From positions 2,357,386-2,421,385 of the forward strand of contig NW_006921533.1 of assembly GCF_000340215.1 (NCBI RefSeq): a stretch of 64,000 nt of DNA, given 5' to 3'. The DNA is from Pseudocercospora fijiensis CIRAD86 (Eukaryota > Ascomycota > Dothideomycetes > Mycosphaerellales > Mycosphaerellaceae). The position numbers were made by a program, and so were the translations under genes. Positions 1 to 10,345 of the stretch are shown here, piece after piece (the stretch's first letter is position 1; each line of letters starts with the position of its first letter). The notes beneath the pieces were generated by a model. It did not search any database. It was not told the DNA's origin and saw only the letters and a program-made list of their open reading frames with translations.

Positions 1-1782
1 GGCGGCAACAAATACTATAGCGGAGTTGTCGTTCTTCTAGTATATATTAAAAGAAAGGACGTAGATCGCTCGAGCTATAACGACTCGATTAAAGATATTG
101 CTATCTATAGCGATAGCACTATAGAAGAGGTTGCAGTAGTTCCGGCTACTAGTACTATTAGATGCATATAATACGTACCTCGTTCGATAGTAAGGATGCT
201 ATTAAATAACCTTACGGGTAGGGATAGTTAATCGTTTATAGATAAGCTGTTGCGTACTTAGCAGAGGGACGCCTTTGCTGTCGAGCGTATTAATAGGCTT
301 ATAAGTAGACGGGCGACTCGATCTAGCAAGAGTAATAATAGTTAGTCGATCGACGATAAGGGCTACTTAAAGTTTAAGGGCAGATACTATATCCCCGCTA
401 AGCAATCGATTAAACAAGAGCTTTTAAAGAGGCACTATAATAGTAAGCTCGCTAGTTACTATAATATAGAGAGGTCGTACGAGCTTCTATCGCGTATATA
501 CTACTAGCTAAATAGTAAGCGGTATATAAAGGAATATATACAGACCTATACAGTTTGCTAGCGAGTTAAAGCACTAAAGCACTTACTATTTAGCGAGTTG
601 TCTTTACTTCCTATTCTAAAGAAGCCTTTCGCAGAGCTTATAATAGATTTTATTATAGGTCTTCCTCCTACTAAACGGAGAGGAAGTAGAGACGTCTTTA
701 ACGCTATACTAGTCGTTATAGACCGATTTACTAAGGGTGCTCGCTATATCCCTACTCGGAAGGATTAGACAGCTATTAACCTAGCTAAGTTACTATAGAA
801 TAATATCTTCTATAGCTATTAGGGAACCCCTAAGGAGATAGTCTCCGACCGAGGGTCGATATTTACGTCTTACTATTAGAGTAAGATATGCCTATAGCTA
901 AGACTTAAGCATCGCCTGTCTATAGCGTTCTATCTATAAACAGATAGCTAGACTAAGAGGCAAAATGCTACGCTATAGCAGTACCTGCGCAGCTATATTA
1001 ATAAGAACCCTAATAACTAGGTTAACCTCCTATAACTAGCCGAATTCGTATACAATAATAGTATCTACTTATCTACTAAGGTATTACCTTATTTCGCTAT
1101 AATAGGCTAGAACGCTGCTATACTATAAGACCCCTTATCGCTCGAGGCCGAGCGTAAGGAAAGGGAAGCGTATCAAGTACTAACCCCTAAGACACTAGCA
1201 GCTATTAAGAGGGTCTAAAAGATACGAGAAATTCACGCTAAGATAGCTAACAAACTAGCAAAGGCCTAGGCCTATTAGAAGGTCTACTATAATAAACACT
1301 ATACGCTAATAACCTTTAAGCAAGGCGATATAGTTATACTAAGTACTAAGAGCCTCCGCATCCGCAAATATATATTACCTAATAGCAAAACAAGGCCTAA
1401 GCTCGTACTAAGATATATTAGCCTATTCCGTATTCGAGAGGCTAAGGGCATATAGGCCTACTAGTTGTAGCTTCTACCTTATTATACTATCTATAATACC
1501 TTCTATATCTCCCTCTTTAAACTATACTACTACCGCGGAGGCCCTAAAGAAGCCCCTACTAAACATAAAGAGATACTAGCCGACGGCGAAGAGCTATAGT
1601 CTATAGAACGTATCCTAAAGTACCGAACTAGGCAAAGCAAAAAGGAATACCTATTAAGGTAGCAAGGCTATTTACCTAAATAGGACTTATAGGAAGCTAA
1701 AGCCGCTTTTAAGGATATAGCTAAGTTGTTAGACGAGTATTAGACTAGTATAAAGAACAAGAAGAAGGCTAAGGGCCTATAA
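1..1782 (+). mobile_element. RIP-inactivated Ty3/gypsy chromovirus, 3' part of pol
   Basis: Translated in one constant frame (codons starting at 1, 4, 7...), this stretch gives the end of a retroelement polyprotein riddled with TAG/TAA codons. From about 361 it shows an integrase: an H2C2-like zone, then a core with the strings AELIIDFIIGLPPT and VIDRFTKGARYIPT and the segment EIVSDRGSIFTS. Codons 1606-1743 match a chromodomain (ERILKYRTR, KEYLLR, then DL, EAKAAF and LLDEY). Chromodomains at the integrase C-terminus define chromoviruses and direct integration. All stops sit where CAG, CAA or TGG would be expected, as RIP produces. The 5' part (gag, RT) lies outside the window. Certainty about the family is high; the exact ends of domains are approximate. 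Confidence 0.9.
1606..1743 (+). pseudogene. Chromodomain remnant of the first retroelement
   Basis: The frame reads ERILKYRTRQSKKEYLLR, a stop in place of Trp/Gln, QGYLPK, another stop, DL, a stop, EAKAAFKDIAKLLDEY. This spacing is that of the chromodomain at the C-terminus of fungal Ty3/gypsy integrases. The aromatic cage tryptophans have become TAG, the expected product of RIP on TGG. Confidence 0.8.
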
Positions 1783-2991
1783 TGTCGCCTAGGAATAATA
1801 CTACCTCCGGGGTACTATTAGCTAACTAATTAGAGGCCGGCAAACTAGGACAATAAGACTATACTACTATAGTAAACGCGTACCGAGTGTTAACAAACGC
1901 GCTATAACGCGTTAACTAATCGCACGCTCTTTTAAGGGCTCTACCTTTTACTAATACGCCCTATAAGGCCCTTCTCCTAGTATTTAGGTCTCCCTCTTAT
2001 TCTGTTATCCTAATAAGGCCTCGAGGCCTAAGCGGTCGGCGAAGGCGGCGCGCGCGTAAATAATAATAGTAATAATAGCGTTACGCTACGAGCTAGTAGT
2101 ATGCTAGCGGCCGGCGCGGCTATATTAGTAACAGTGTTACGGAGTGTGTTATTAGTCGAAGAAAGAAGTTAGAAGTAAGGTAAAGTTAGCGCTAAGACGG
2201 CTAGCGCCGCTATTATTAACATTACCTACTATTGTCGCTATACCTACGAGAACAACCTTACCTATACTATAGCCTAAGGCTAAGACACTAGGTTAAAAAG
2301 GGCGAGCCGTTCGAAGGACTTAGAGACTAAAAGATTAAGCGACTAATAGACTAACTAAGGGCAAAAATATAGAGCTAAGCTAGCTAGGGTCGATTTTGCG
2401 GATAATAGGTTACTCCTCGATCTTTCCGACCCTTTAAGCGAGGCGAACCTTAACTATTACACTTATAATAGCCTTTACTTATAGAAACTAGACGAACTGC
2501 GTTTTTAAAAAGATAAGATAAGATTAACAATTAAAGGCTGCTAAACCTAACTAATTAGAGCTAGTAAAACTACGATAGTAAATAATAGCCCTCGTAATAA
2601 TAAGAATAACCCTCGGAGCGGACATTGCTAGGTCTTTTAAGAGTAGACGCAAAGAACTCGGTACGATATTACTTAGAACGGAGGCAGTGCTATAATACCT
2701 CGTACGCCTACCTATTATAGTAGGGAAGGCGCGCTTGTATTATAATTAGTCGATAGTCCTTAATTCTTATAGATATATATTACTTTATAGTTTATTATAT
2801 ATAGGGATAGCGTAGTTAGAGTTAGATATTGCGTTAGAAGGTAAGGTTTAATATAGTTATATAATTAGGTAGTTAAGTGTTTAATTTAGCGCGGACTAAG
2901 CAGCTTATTAGATTTGCTAAGTTAGTAGCAATAGAGGCCGAGATTGGAATATAGAAGGCTACGAGGGCGCGGCCTTTAGAAGGGAAGCGTA
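1783..2991. other. RIPped 3' untranslated part of the first retroelement
   Basis: This is TA-rich, CA/TG-poor DNA between the chromodomain and the 3' LTR. A variant of the palindrome found in the second retroelement lies at 1796-1816 (TAATACTACCTCCGGGGTAC). No reading frame with recognisable similarity was seen on either strand. The stretch AGAAGGGAAGCG just before 2992 is a candidate polypurine tract. Confidence 0.6.
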
Positions 2992-3188
2992 TATTAGGGC
3001 TAAAGAGGCTATATATAATTAGTATATAATTAGGCCGAGTAAAGCTAGGGTCTTAGTACCTTAGGCAGGACTTAGCGCTTAGCGTTAGGCTAACTAGCCT
3101 GCCTTCCTCTCTCTCCTCCTAGATCCTTATCGAATACTATACTAATTCACTACTACCCTATCTACCTACTAATATAACCCTTCTTATA
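2992..3188 (+). repeat. LTR of family B, probably the 3' LTR of the first element
   Basis: This 197 bp unit begins TATTAGGGCTAA and ends CCCTTCTTATA. It is closely similar to the unit at 28654-28850, which has exactly the same length. With RIP undone at the ends it would start TG and finish CA. A purine-rich stretch precedes it and the pol remnant of the same strand lies upstream, so I read it as the 3' LTR of the element at 1-1782. Its 5' partner is outside the window, so no target duplication can be tested. Confidence 0.7.
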
Positions 3189-3876
3189 TAACTAGAGAAG
3201 CTCGGTAGCCGATATAGTAGATATACTAGCCGTACGGGGCCCTATATCTAGTTAATAGTAAATACTCTACCCTATTTCTAGAAAGGTACGGTTTAGTTAC
3301 TTAGTAACTTTAATTCCTACTATCTACTATCTCGACTAGTAGAGGGCATTCTATACGTTACTATAGACCTATTTCCTAATAACTTTCTAATAAGATCTAG
3401 GCTCTAGCTCGGCCGCTAACTAGTAGAAATTAAAAAGAAATACTACGTACTAAAACTAAAAGAATACGATATATTAGTAGTAAAGCCTAGTATAGGAATT
3501 ATAGCGGCGATAACTTACGGTAGCGCGCGATAAAGTAATAGCTTAGAGCTAGGAATTTCGTACTCTTCGCTAGACCTTATAAGTAAACTTACTAGCTCTA
3601 AGAATATCCTTATTATATTTAACTAGAGAGGAGGAGGGAGGAAGTATCTCGCTAGAATATAATATAAGGGAACCGATCGAAACATTCTCTACTACTACTT
3701 TGTATACTACCGCCTACGCCCGATTACTTCTACCGTACGGCGATCTACGATCGCGTAAACGCTTCCGTATAGGACCAGAATTAGTACGGAAAGGAGCGCG
3801 AACTACCTCGGAACAAAGTCGTAACTATAGCTATAAATAAGATCGCGGTCAAGGCTAGGCGAGGATACCGCTTTTT
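3189..3876. other. RIPped DNA, no gene seen
   Basis: TA-rich sequence with CA and TG almost absent, lying between the LTR and the broken GTPase gene. No coherent translation was found on either strand. The reading frame of the neighbouring GTPase, continued past its TAG into this stretch, gives nothing like the family. Confidence 0.6.
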
Positions 3877-4443
3877 CTAGTAAGGCAGTAGGCAGTGGTA
3901 TTCCGTGATAGTGCTCGTGCCCCGATCGAGTGCGCTGATGATTGCAGCACCAACTTCATCCATCAGACATGTGGTTAGAAGAGATTTGCCAACATTCCTT
4001 GAGCCAACAAGAGGAATAGGCTTGATAGGACGGTAATGATCGGCAGGATTGATGTACTTTGCAATTTCGCCCGCTGTGCCATCGAGAGCGTCGCCAGTAT
4101 AGTCAAGCATTTTGGTATCCGTGTATCTCCTACCAAACCCAAGGCACATCGCGCCGACCTTTGACTCAATCTGTCCGAAAGTCGGATGATAGGCTGCGAG
4201 CTGTGGCCTGCCTCCAGCGGGTATCTTGCCAGGTTTGACGAACATATTTGCTAAGCAATCTGAATCCGTGTTCAGCTGAAGATCGGACAGTCGATCTGCA
4301 GCAGCAGTTGTGGTATCATCTCTTTTTCTTCGTTTACTGCCGCTGCTACCGACGTCGGGCGGGTGTCGTGGCGGGATTGTTAGTGTTGGTGATCGCGATC
4401 GCTTGACTGCGATCCCTCTCGTGTTTGGAGAGGAGCGCTGCAT
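3877..4443 (-). pseudogene. Truncated dynamin-like (SLIP-GC-type) GTPase
   Basis: The product of 188 residues has a basic, Ser/Pro-rich start (KRSRSP, SKRRKRDD) that resembles a nuclear signal. A zone (YHPTFGQIE ... GTAGEIAKYINPADHYRP) parallels the paralogue at 29501-32456. It then has a P-loop, LVGSRNVGKSLLTT (GxxxxGKS), and DRGTSTITEY, which fits the region after the P-loop in large fungal GTPases. It stops there, lacking DTPG and everything beyond. The stop TAG lies precisely at the edge of RIPped DNA and could be a RIP-converted CAG. I take the ATG at 4443. The same frame opens upstream to 4566, which would add a hydrophobic stretch the paralogue lacks. The gene was most likely cut by a transposon and is probably not functional. 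Confidence 0.7.
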
Positions 4444-5648
4444 GTTGACGACGCGAGGAAATGTCGCGAGCAAATGGATGACTATGAGAAGGGTCCAAAC
4501 GGCCAAGCACAGAAGTGTCAAGCAGACTGGATATTTGGAGGCTGATATCTCACATCGAAGGCCCATCGAAAGCCTGGAGAGTCGTCAACCTAGTAGATAT
4601 GTGCAGAGCTGTTCAAGAACTGTCTTATCATCAAAAAGAATGCCTAGGGTATGTCTTGCGGAAAGCTGCGTTAGTGCTGTATCAAACTGCTTCGCATGAA
4701 CGCGGACAGCGTAGAAATGGTTCTTGCGGGTAACTGTGTCGGAGAATCAGTGTTCTATGACTCAAAACACGCATGCCGCAACCTGCTGCTTGCCGTAGGC
4801 CAAGCCAAAAAGGTTTAAAGGAGACGACCCAAGGTGCAATATGCGGCACAGTCAGGCGCTTCCTCGACACATACGCGCCGCCTTCTGCAGGTCTTCCATC
4901 AAGCGAGCCTCCCAGCTTTCTTCGACGTGACGCTCGCTTCTTCGACAGGTTGTAGCCCGCATGGGAGGACTTCGTTGCCGTTCACGGCTCTAATGCGAAC
5001 TCCTCTTGCCCGTTGCTTTTGCGAACATGCATCATATCCTGTCAACTCGTGGAACCTATTGCAGTATTCCTGTTCAGCAGATTGAACCATGTATCATTCT
5101 CTACAGACTTCAGCCCACTATGTCATCCTTTCCTAGCTCTTGATACCGCAACCTAGCGGACGCGTGGTATCTGGACGCGTTCATGCTCACCAACGAACGA
5201 GCCTGCCCGACGTCGTCCAGCTCAGCTTGTGAATTCGGACAGCGAGCTCGTCAATTCCGGTGATGCGTAGGCGTCGATGGGCCGGAGTTCGGGCATTATT
5301 CTGGTGGAAGAACGCGTTCATGAGCAAGATGAACACTTGAAGTCAAATCGATCACGACGCTGACTCATCAGCGAAACACCTTTGTGGTATTAGAATATTC
5401 AAAAGTCCATATACTATGCGACCTACTGCCTGAGAATCTGAATCTTCCTACAGGTCTCTCGAGGGGGTATGCGATGAATCATCGAAGAGTAGGTTCTTTA
5501 GGTGTATGTATGTTCTGCTACGACAGTGCTACAGACTACCTAGGATCCCAATACAGTATTTGCTAGGTCTACTCCATAGCTGATAAGCTTCAAATTAAAC
5601 TTGCCAGCCAAGAGCTTGTTCCTAGTAGTTGTAGCAGTTTGGGACAAC
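4444..5648. other. Intergenic, no gene recognised
   Basis: The base composition is normal, with CA and TG present, so this is not RIPped. It contains only short unconvincing frames. It would include the promoter of the truncated GTPase gene. Confidence 0.5.
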
Positions 5649-5815
5649 TACCGTACACCCTCTTCTAACAAAGTTCCGGCAGTATTATTAGTATACCCTA
5701 AGGAAGAGCCTCCAATCCCTACGAACGCTGTTTTATCTAATAGGAGAAGCAGATTATGCTTGAATCTTCTACTCGGGCGGCGGACGCTAGCATTCGGTTC
5801 TTAAAAGGGGTTGTA
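5649..5815 (+). repeat. Dispersed repeat family R, copy A
   Basis: Shared landmarks with the copy at 15795-15970 are CGGCAGTATTATTA, ACCCTA..GAAGAGCCTC, CTGTTTTATCTAATAG and CGGTTCTTAAAA, in the same order and orientation. A third, un-RIPped copy is at 6428-6540. This copy is partly RIPped. It contains no coding capacity and its ends are approximate. Confidence 0.6.
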
Positions 5816-5848
5816 TACCCTCTTCTAAACTTTCGGTTCTATACTGCG

Positions 5849-6014
5849 ATTAAGCGAGATAGCGGACGGCGGTAATCCCTAAAAACGGGATCTAACTAGT
5901 CAAAGCTAGCGTACTGCCTAAAGGAATTATCCGTACCTTTAAAAAGATCACGTCTAACGCTTTTAAGCTAGCTGCCGTTTACGGGGACTACCCCCGTCCG
6001 CTATCTCGCTTAAT
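5849..6014. mobile_element. MITE-like element with 21 bp perfect terminal inverted repeats
   Basis: Positions 5849-5869 (ATTAAGCGAGATAGCGGACGG) are the exact reverse complement of 5994-6014. The inverted repeat continues imperfectly inward for about a dozen bases. The 166 bp unit has no coding capacity and no clear target duplication. It looks like a non-autonomous DNA transposon. Confidence 0.6.
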
Positions 6015-6101
6015 CCGAGCGAAGCGAAGTAAACAGGCATAAGCCGAAGCATTCGAGGAGCTTGCGACGAGGATGCGGAGGTATTGTCTGTTTACGAGCT
6101 A

Positions 6102-6372
6102 AGCGGAATAACAGTTAGAAGTGGTTGCGTTACGTACAAAGTGTTCGCCGGGGGTTTAGTCTGAAGATGCGCTCATACAAATCTAGCTCGGCCTCTGATT
6201 GGAAGAAATCAAAATGTCCCCCCTACGTGACTTCTGCCTTGCTACCTCGCAACCCGCTACATCGACGACGATATTGCGACAAACAACACTGCAGCGACGA
6301 CGACGACATTGCGACATTCTTATACTATGCGTCTAAAACGATGCAGCGACAACTTCTGACTGTTATTCCGCT
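6102..6372. mobile_element. MITE-like element with about 27 bp terminal inverted repeats
   Basis: The left end AGCGGAATAACAGTTAGAAG (6102-6121, continuing to 6129) is nearly the reverse complement of the right end at 6346-6372. An outer 13 bp inverted pair (CCGAGCGAAGCGA near 6014 and its complement near 6387-6399) encloses it, suggesting a larger or nested element. No transposase frame was found inside. Confidence 0.5.
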
Positions 6373-6427
6373 CAGGTCTCGCTTCGCTCGGCAACCCTCA
6401 GGCAGTACCTGCCTGTACGGTACTTTA

Positions 6428-6540
6428 TCGCAGTGTATCATCTATACCCTGTGAAAGGGTCTCGCGAGTACGGTTTCATCTAAAACCAGAAGCAGATTGT
6501 GCCTGAATTGAGTTCAAGCTTTTTATTCAGTCCCCAGGTT
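6428..6540 (+). repeat. Dispersed repeat family R, copy B (not RIPped)
   Basis: This aligns with copies A and C but keeps CA and TG. For example AGAAGCAGATTGTGCCTGAA here corresponds to the TA-converted AGAAGCAATTATACCTATAT near 15880. It shows what the family looked like before mutation and lies just upstream of the secreted-protein gene. Confidence 0.5.
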
Positions 6541-6588
6541 GGACAGTCATGTGAGTCGAGCATAGTTTTATTGTAAATTTTCTATCTT

Positions 6589-6682
6589 TCATCCCCTATC
6601 TTAGCACTCTTCACTCACTGCTCCATCCTTCATTCTCTATCCCTCATTCGCTATCTTAGCTTTCTTCACTCGCTGCTCTCAC
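6589..6682 (+). repeat. Duplicated unit in the leader of the secreted-protein gene
   Basis: A pyrimidine-rich unit of about 37 bp (core CTATCTTAGC...CTTCACTC.CTGCTC) occurs at 6589-6625 and again at 6645-6682, immediately before the ATG at 6684. It probably lies in the 5' untranslated region or core promoter. Confidence 0.6.
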
Positions 6683-6683
6683 A

Positions 6684-7282
6684 ATGAAGTCCATTATTTT
6701 TGCTGCAATTACCGCTCTCTCATGTCTTGCCTCCGCCATGGAGGGTATGAATGGCTTTCGAATGAGTGCGATGGACCCTCATGTATCACCAAGATACAAG
6801 TTCAGAATTCGTGGAGAAGTATGAAGACTGCACTCCTATTTGTTCTTCGAATTACAGCTAACGCCTTTCCAAAAGAACCAATATTTTAAGGCACCCTCTC
6901 CGTCTGGCGGTCCAGGCGCACCCAAAGCTCCGTCCAAATCTCCTTCTGGCGCTCCAGGCTCACCAGGATCACCCAAAAGTAGTCCTAGTGGTGGTTGCGA
7001 AGGTAGCACCTGTGGTGCTGGCTATAAGCTGACTTGCAAGGGGGGAAAACCTAGTTGCTCCGTAAGTAATGTTCACAATTGATAGCCGCCTTTATACTAG
7101 GCTAACTTGCTATATAGCTGAATAACCTAGTTGCGGCGTGCAAGGCCCAAGGTGGCGCATACATGAACACGTATACCGACAAAAATGGCAACGAATGCTG
7201 TAACCACTGCGACGGCAGCCCAAGTTGCGGGAAAGAATTAAAGCAGGCACAGGAGACAAAGCATCCTTGCGGTAAAAAATGA
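6684..7282 (+). CDS. Small secreted cysteine-rich protein, effector-like (three exons)
   Basis: The exons are 6684-6818, 6891-7061 and 7118-7282 (156 residues). Intron 1 has GTATGA, the branch site CTAAC at 6858 and TTTTAAG. Intron 2 has GTAAGT, GCTAAC and TATATAG, and all junctions keep frame. The N-terminus MKSIIFAAITALSCLASA is a typical signal peptide. A Pro/Gly/Ser/Lys-rich linker encoded by the start of exon 2 (about residues 46-80) leads into a tail with ten cysteines, including an ECCNHC string. This design of signal peptide, flexible linker and disulfide-rich tail is that of secreted effectors or small wall proteins. I recognise no family. It lies between two transposon-rich zones and has a duplicated leader. 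The exon model is inferred; expression is unknown. Confidence 0.7.
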
Positions 7283-8194
7283 GTGATGTATATATGGTTT
7301 GGCCGAGTGTGTGGTTTGGTCGAGTAGATGTATGGTGTTTGGCCGATTTGCCCGAGTGTATTTTAACAATAAAATCCCGACATGAATCGTTCCATCTACT
7401 CGAACGGATACTATCTCCCCTATCCGCCTAGTGTTCGAGGAGCAGACCTCGTACACCAAGTTTTCCAAGCACTGTCAGTGTCCTACGGGAAACGTTCAAC
7501 TCAGTTGCAATCGACATTACTGGATCTTCGGCTACTCACCTATAGTGGGCTATACCAAAGTTTCGTTCCAAAGATCGAAAATACTACTTGATACAAGGTT
7601 GACCTGCCGTTAGAGTGTACTGCCGGACTCTTCCGCATCTGACCCGTCGAAACTGTTCTCTGCCACAGACTCTGAATACTATCACGGACCTTCGTCAGGG
7701 AGATGGAAATTCGGCATCTGTGAGTTCGCGGGCGAGGATGTCGAACGACAGAGAGTGTTCTCGCATCTGCAACACGACCGTTTGCACCCAAGGGAATCTG
7801 GACGATGTCGTTCGGAGATGGGCATCTGCGGTTGGAACAATGGCTCTCCTCGTCTCTAGCTGCCCTCGTTATTGCGCTTGTATCGAAGAGTTTCGTGGCA
7901 TGTTTGTATGACCGCGTGGTAGTTCTATGGATTCACGGCCCGTGATTGGCAAGGATCCCAGACCGAATCAAGTTGTTATTCGTAATCACAGGCGGTGTGC
8001 GCAATACTGCATTCGCATCGTTGGCGGTTGGCCTCGACTAGAATACGCAGCCCGTTTTCGGTAGCTGAATCCCGCTGTGTTGGGGTAGTTCTAGTCGTGA
8101 GTGGGGCGGGGCCACGGGAGCCTCTGGCCAGCGCTCGCGTGAGAAATCTTGCCATCCCATCTTTGACCGCCACAACAACATCTCCTGATATCCG
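7283..8194. other. Intergenic, no gene recognised
   Basis: Normal base composition with only short overlapping frames that resemble nothing known. It contains the promoter of the transcription factor gene at 8195. Confidence 0.5.
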
Positions 8195-10120
8195 ATGCCA
8201 TCCACGCAATCTCGGTCAAAACCCTCCAAATCCAGGAACGGCTGCCATCGATGCAAGACCAAACACATCAAATGCGATGAGACCAAGCCGCGATGCAAGA
8301 TCTGCAGTGCTCAGGGCGCCGAGTGTCCAGGCTATGCCAAACAGCTGAGATGGTCCAACAAGCACGAGGTGTATGCCGATCGACCCAAGAAGCGAGCGAA
8401 GACCGGTCCCGAGACGACTGGAGCCTCACATCAGCATGATCACAATGGCACCTCGCCGTCTGAAAGTCCGGGCTTGCCCAGCAGCAGCGGGCCACTGCAA
8501 AGCACCAGACTGCCAGCGAGCGCAGAAGCCGCAGAAGTGAGTTGGTCGACGACTGAGCCATATGGCTTCGAGGATCTTGGCCATTCATTCATGGCGCCCG
8601 ACTTGATTTCACCGTCCTGGTCAGATGTGCAGGTCGGCAACGCATTCCTGGCTGGTGACTTTTGGGGAGATAATTCAGCAGACTCCGCAATCGACCTGTC
8701 TTCCATCTTATCAACAGTGCAGACTGACAGCGGCAAGGGAGAAAACGGCAAGCCCAAAGCTATCGCTCCTGCTGATGCAAACACTTCTTCAAGTTCGGCA
8801 GGACTGCTTCAAACTTTCTATCGCATGGCTGTACCAGGCAAAGTCCCTGGCTTTTCCGACCAAGACTTGGTAAGCTATTACTTTGATCACGTTTGCGCAA
8901 TTTTCGCTTGCTTTGACTCCGAAATGAACCCCCTCCGGACATGGGTAATGGATCAATTTGAAAAGGACAAAACCACAAATCTTACTATTCAAGCCATGGC
9001 AGGGTCACACTTAGCAAATTTCTATCCACATATGGCGGCCATGGGAATTGCTAAGCGATCTCAGGCATGGAAATCTCTTCAACATGATCTGCCATCTCTT
9101 CGGGCAGGCAAGACGACGGCAGACTCGGTGCTGCTAAATCTACTTCTGCTGGGACTTTCGTGTTCGTGGAATAATTCCTCTGGGCTTGGGTTGCAATATC
9201 TCTGCATTGCCAGAAGTCTGGTCCAGATCAAGCTGCAGAAGGAATGTGGTCCCAACGACGAGTTCATCCTAGACGCGTTGATCTACTGGGAAATGCTAGC
9301 CAGCTTCGTCGATCCTGTTCCAATGCTGCCTTTTTCTGGTATCAAATCACCGGAGTTACATATACCGCCAAAGCCACCGCCACGAACGCCGCACTCTTGG
9401 ACCGGTCTGGCAAGTGAGTCGATCTATATTCTTGCAGAGGTTGGAAGAGTTCTACGACGTCGTGACAAGAAGGGCTTCGTAACCAAGATTGACGAAGAAT
9501 GGACTGCAATACTAGAGAATGCACTCTATGCGATCGAGATTCCTCAACCTGACGATCTGGTTGACTATAATGACCCAAAGACAGCAAAGTCGGATCTAAT
9601 TGCGATGGCCGAGGCATACCGACATATTGCGCTGCTGGAGATTTACCGAAGCAATCCAACACTGCTGTTGACCAGAGTGCGAGATGGCACAGTTCTAGAG
9701 GATCTGAACCATCCCTCGCTCTCTGCGAATACAGCTTATCAGGATGAGCTGGATTCAATGCTTGCGAACATCGCCGTCCATGTGATTGATACGATCAAAG
9801 GCATACACATTGATTCTGGTGCTTGCAAGCTTCTACCTCTCATCGCCGTTGTGGCTGGCAGTCAACTTAAAATGCCCGACAACGAACATTCAAATACTGA
9901 GATCCATGATGCAGTCCTGGAGGCTCGTTACGTCGTAGAGCAGCGGCTCACTGTCATGTCAAGAAGATATCCGCAGCGGCCGATGTCTGCGATGCTGGAC
10001 ATCGTGAAAGAGGTGTGGCAGAGAGCGGACCCGCGGGAGGGCGAATCATATCGAGCAGATACGAATGCACATTGGCTTGATATTATGCACGAGAAGAGCT
10101 GGCAAGTGATAATGGGCTAA
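8195..10120 (+). CDS. Zn2Cys6 transcription factor with fungal-specific domain
   Basis: A single 641-residue frame. Residues 17-44 form the zinc cluster with spacing C-X2-C-X6-C-X6-C-X2-C-X6-C (CHRCKTKHIKCDE..., then CKIC and C). A basic linker follows, with a short GYAKQLRWSNKHE segment seen in Zn2Cys6 proteins that carry the 'fungal specific transcription factor domain 2'. Residues about 200-641 are a largely helical regulatory domain. The middle (80-190) is Ser/Asp-rich and of low complexity. It should bind DNA in the nucleus as a dimer and control a pathway that cannot be named from the sequence. It points away from the transposon island and has a secreted protein gene and a transporter gene downstream, which are possible targets. 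I saw no intron. Confidence 0.9.
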   Translation: MPSTQSRSKPSKSRNGCHRCKTKHIKCDETKPRCKICSAQGAECPGYAKQLRWSNKHEVYADRPKKRAKTGPETTGASHQHDHNGTSPSESPGLPSSSGPLQSTRLPASAEAAEVSWSTTEPYGFEDLGHSFMAPDLISPSWSDVQVGNAFLAGDFWGDNSADSAIDLSSILSTVQTDSGKGENGKPKAIAPADANTSSSSAGLLQTFYRMAVPGKVPGFSDQDLVSYYFDHVCAIFACFDSEMNPLRTWVMDQFEKDKTTNLTIQAMAGSHLANFYPHMAAMGIAKRSQAWKSLQHDLPSLRAGKTTADSVLLNLLLLGLSCSWNNSSGLGLQYLCIARSLVQIKLQKECGPNDEFILDALIYWEMLASFVDPVPMLPFSGIKSPELHIPPKPPPRTPHSWTGLASESIYILAEVGRVLRRRDKKGFVTKIDEEWTAILENALYAIEIPQPDDLVDYNDPKTAKSDLIAMAEAYRHIALLEIYRSNPTLLLTRVRDGTVLEDLNHPSLSANTAYQDELDSMLANIAVHVIDTIKGIHIDSGACKLLPLIAVVAGSQLKMPDNEHSNTEIHDAVLEARYVVEQRLTVMSRRYPQRPMSAMLDIVKEVWQRADPREGESYRADTNAHWLDIMHEKSWQVIMG

Positions 10121-10345
10121 ATTGAAAGCGTGAGCTCTGCGAAGACGAAGCATTTCGGTCACACAGTGTACTTGTAACCAGATGATGCTACCTGGTTTCA
10201 AGTATCGTGATGACCTCCTACCCTCAACATCAATGTACACGTATGTACGAGTGCGCATGCAACGACAACTTCTCGCACGAGGCAAGAGGCATAAAGGGGA
10301 TGACTTGGATGCCAGAAAGCCTCTTCTTTTCCTACACAAGTGCAC

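Noticed and set aside
2987..3193. Family B LTR at 2992-3188 as a second solo LTR
   Set aside because: The flanking pentamers GCGTA and TAACT do not match, and a pol remnant with a candidate polypurine tract lies just upstream, so a 3' LTR is more likely.
4444..4566. Upstream extension of the truncated GTPase with a membrane-like segment
   Set aside because: The intact paralogue begins with a basic stretch, not a hydrophobic one; the ATG at 4443 fits better.
6819..6857. 39 nt intron in the secreted-protein gene ending at TTACAG
   Set aside because: Too short for a fungal intron, and the CTAAC right after it works as a branch site for the AG at 6890; both keep frame.
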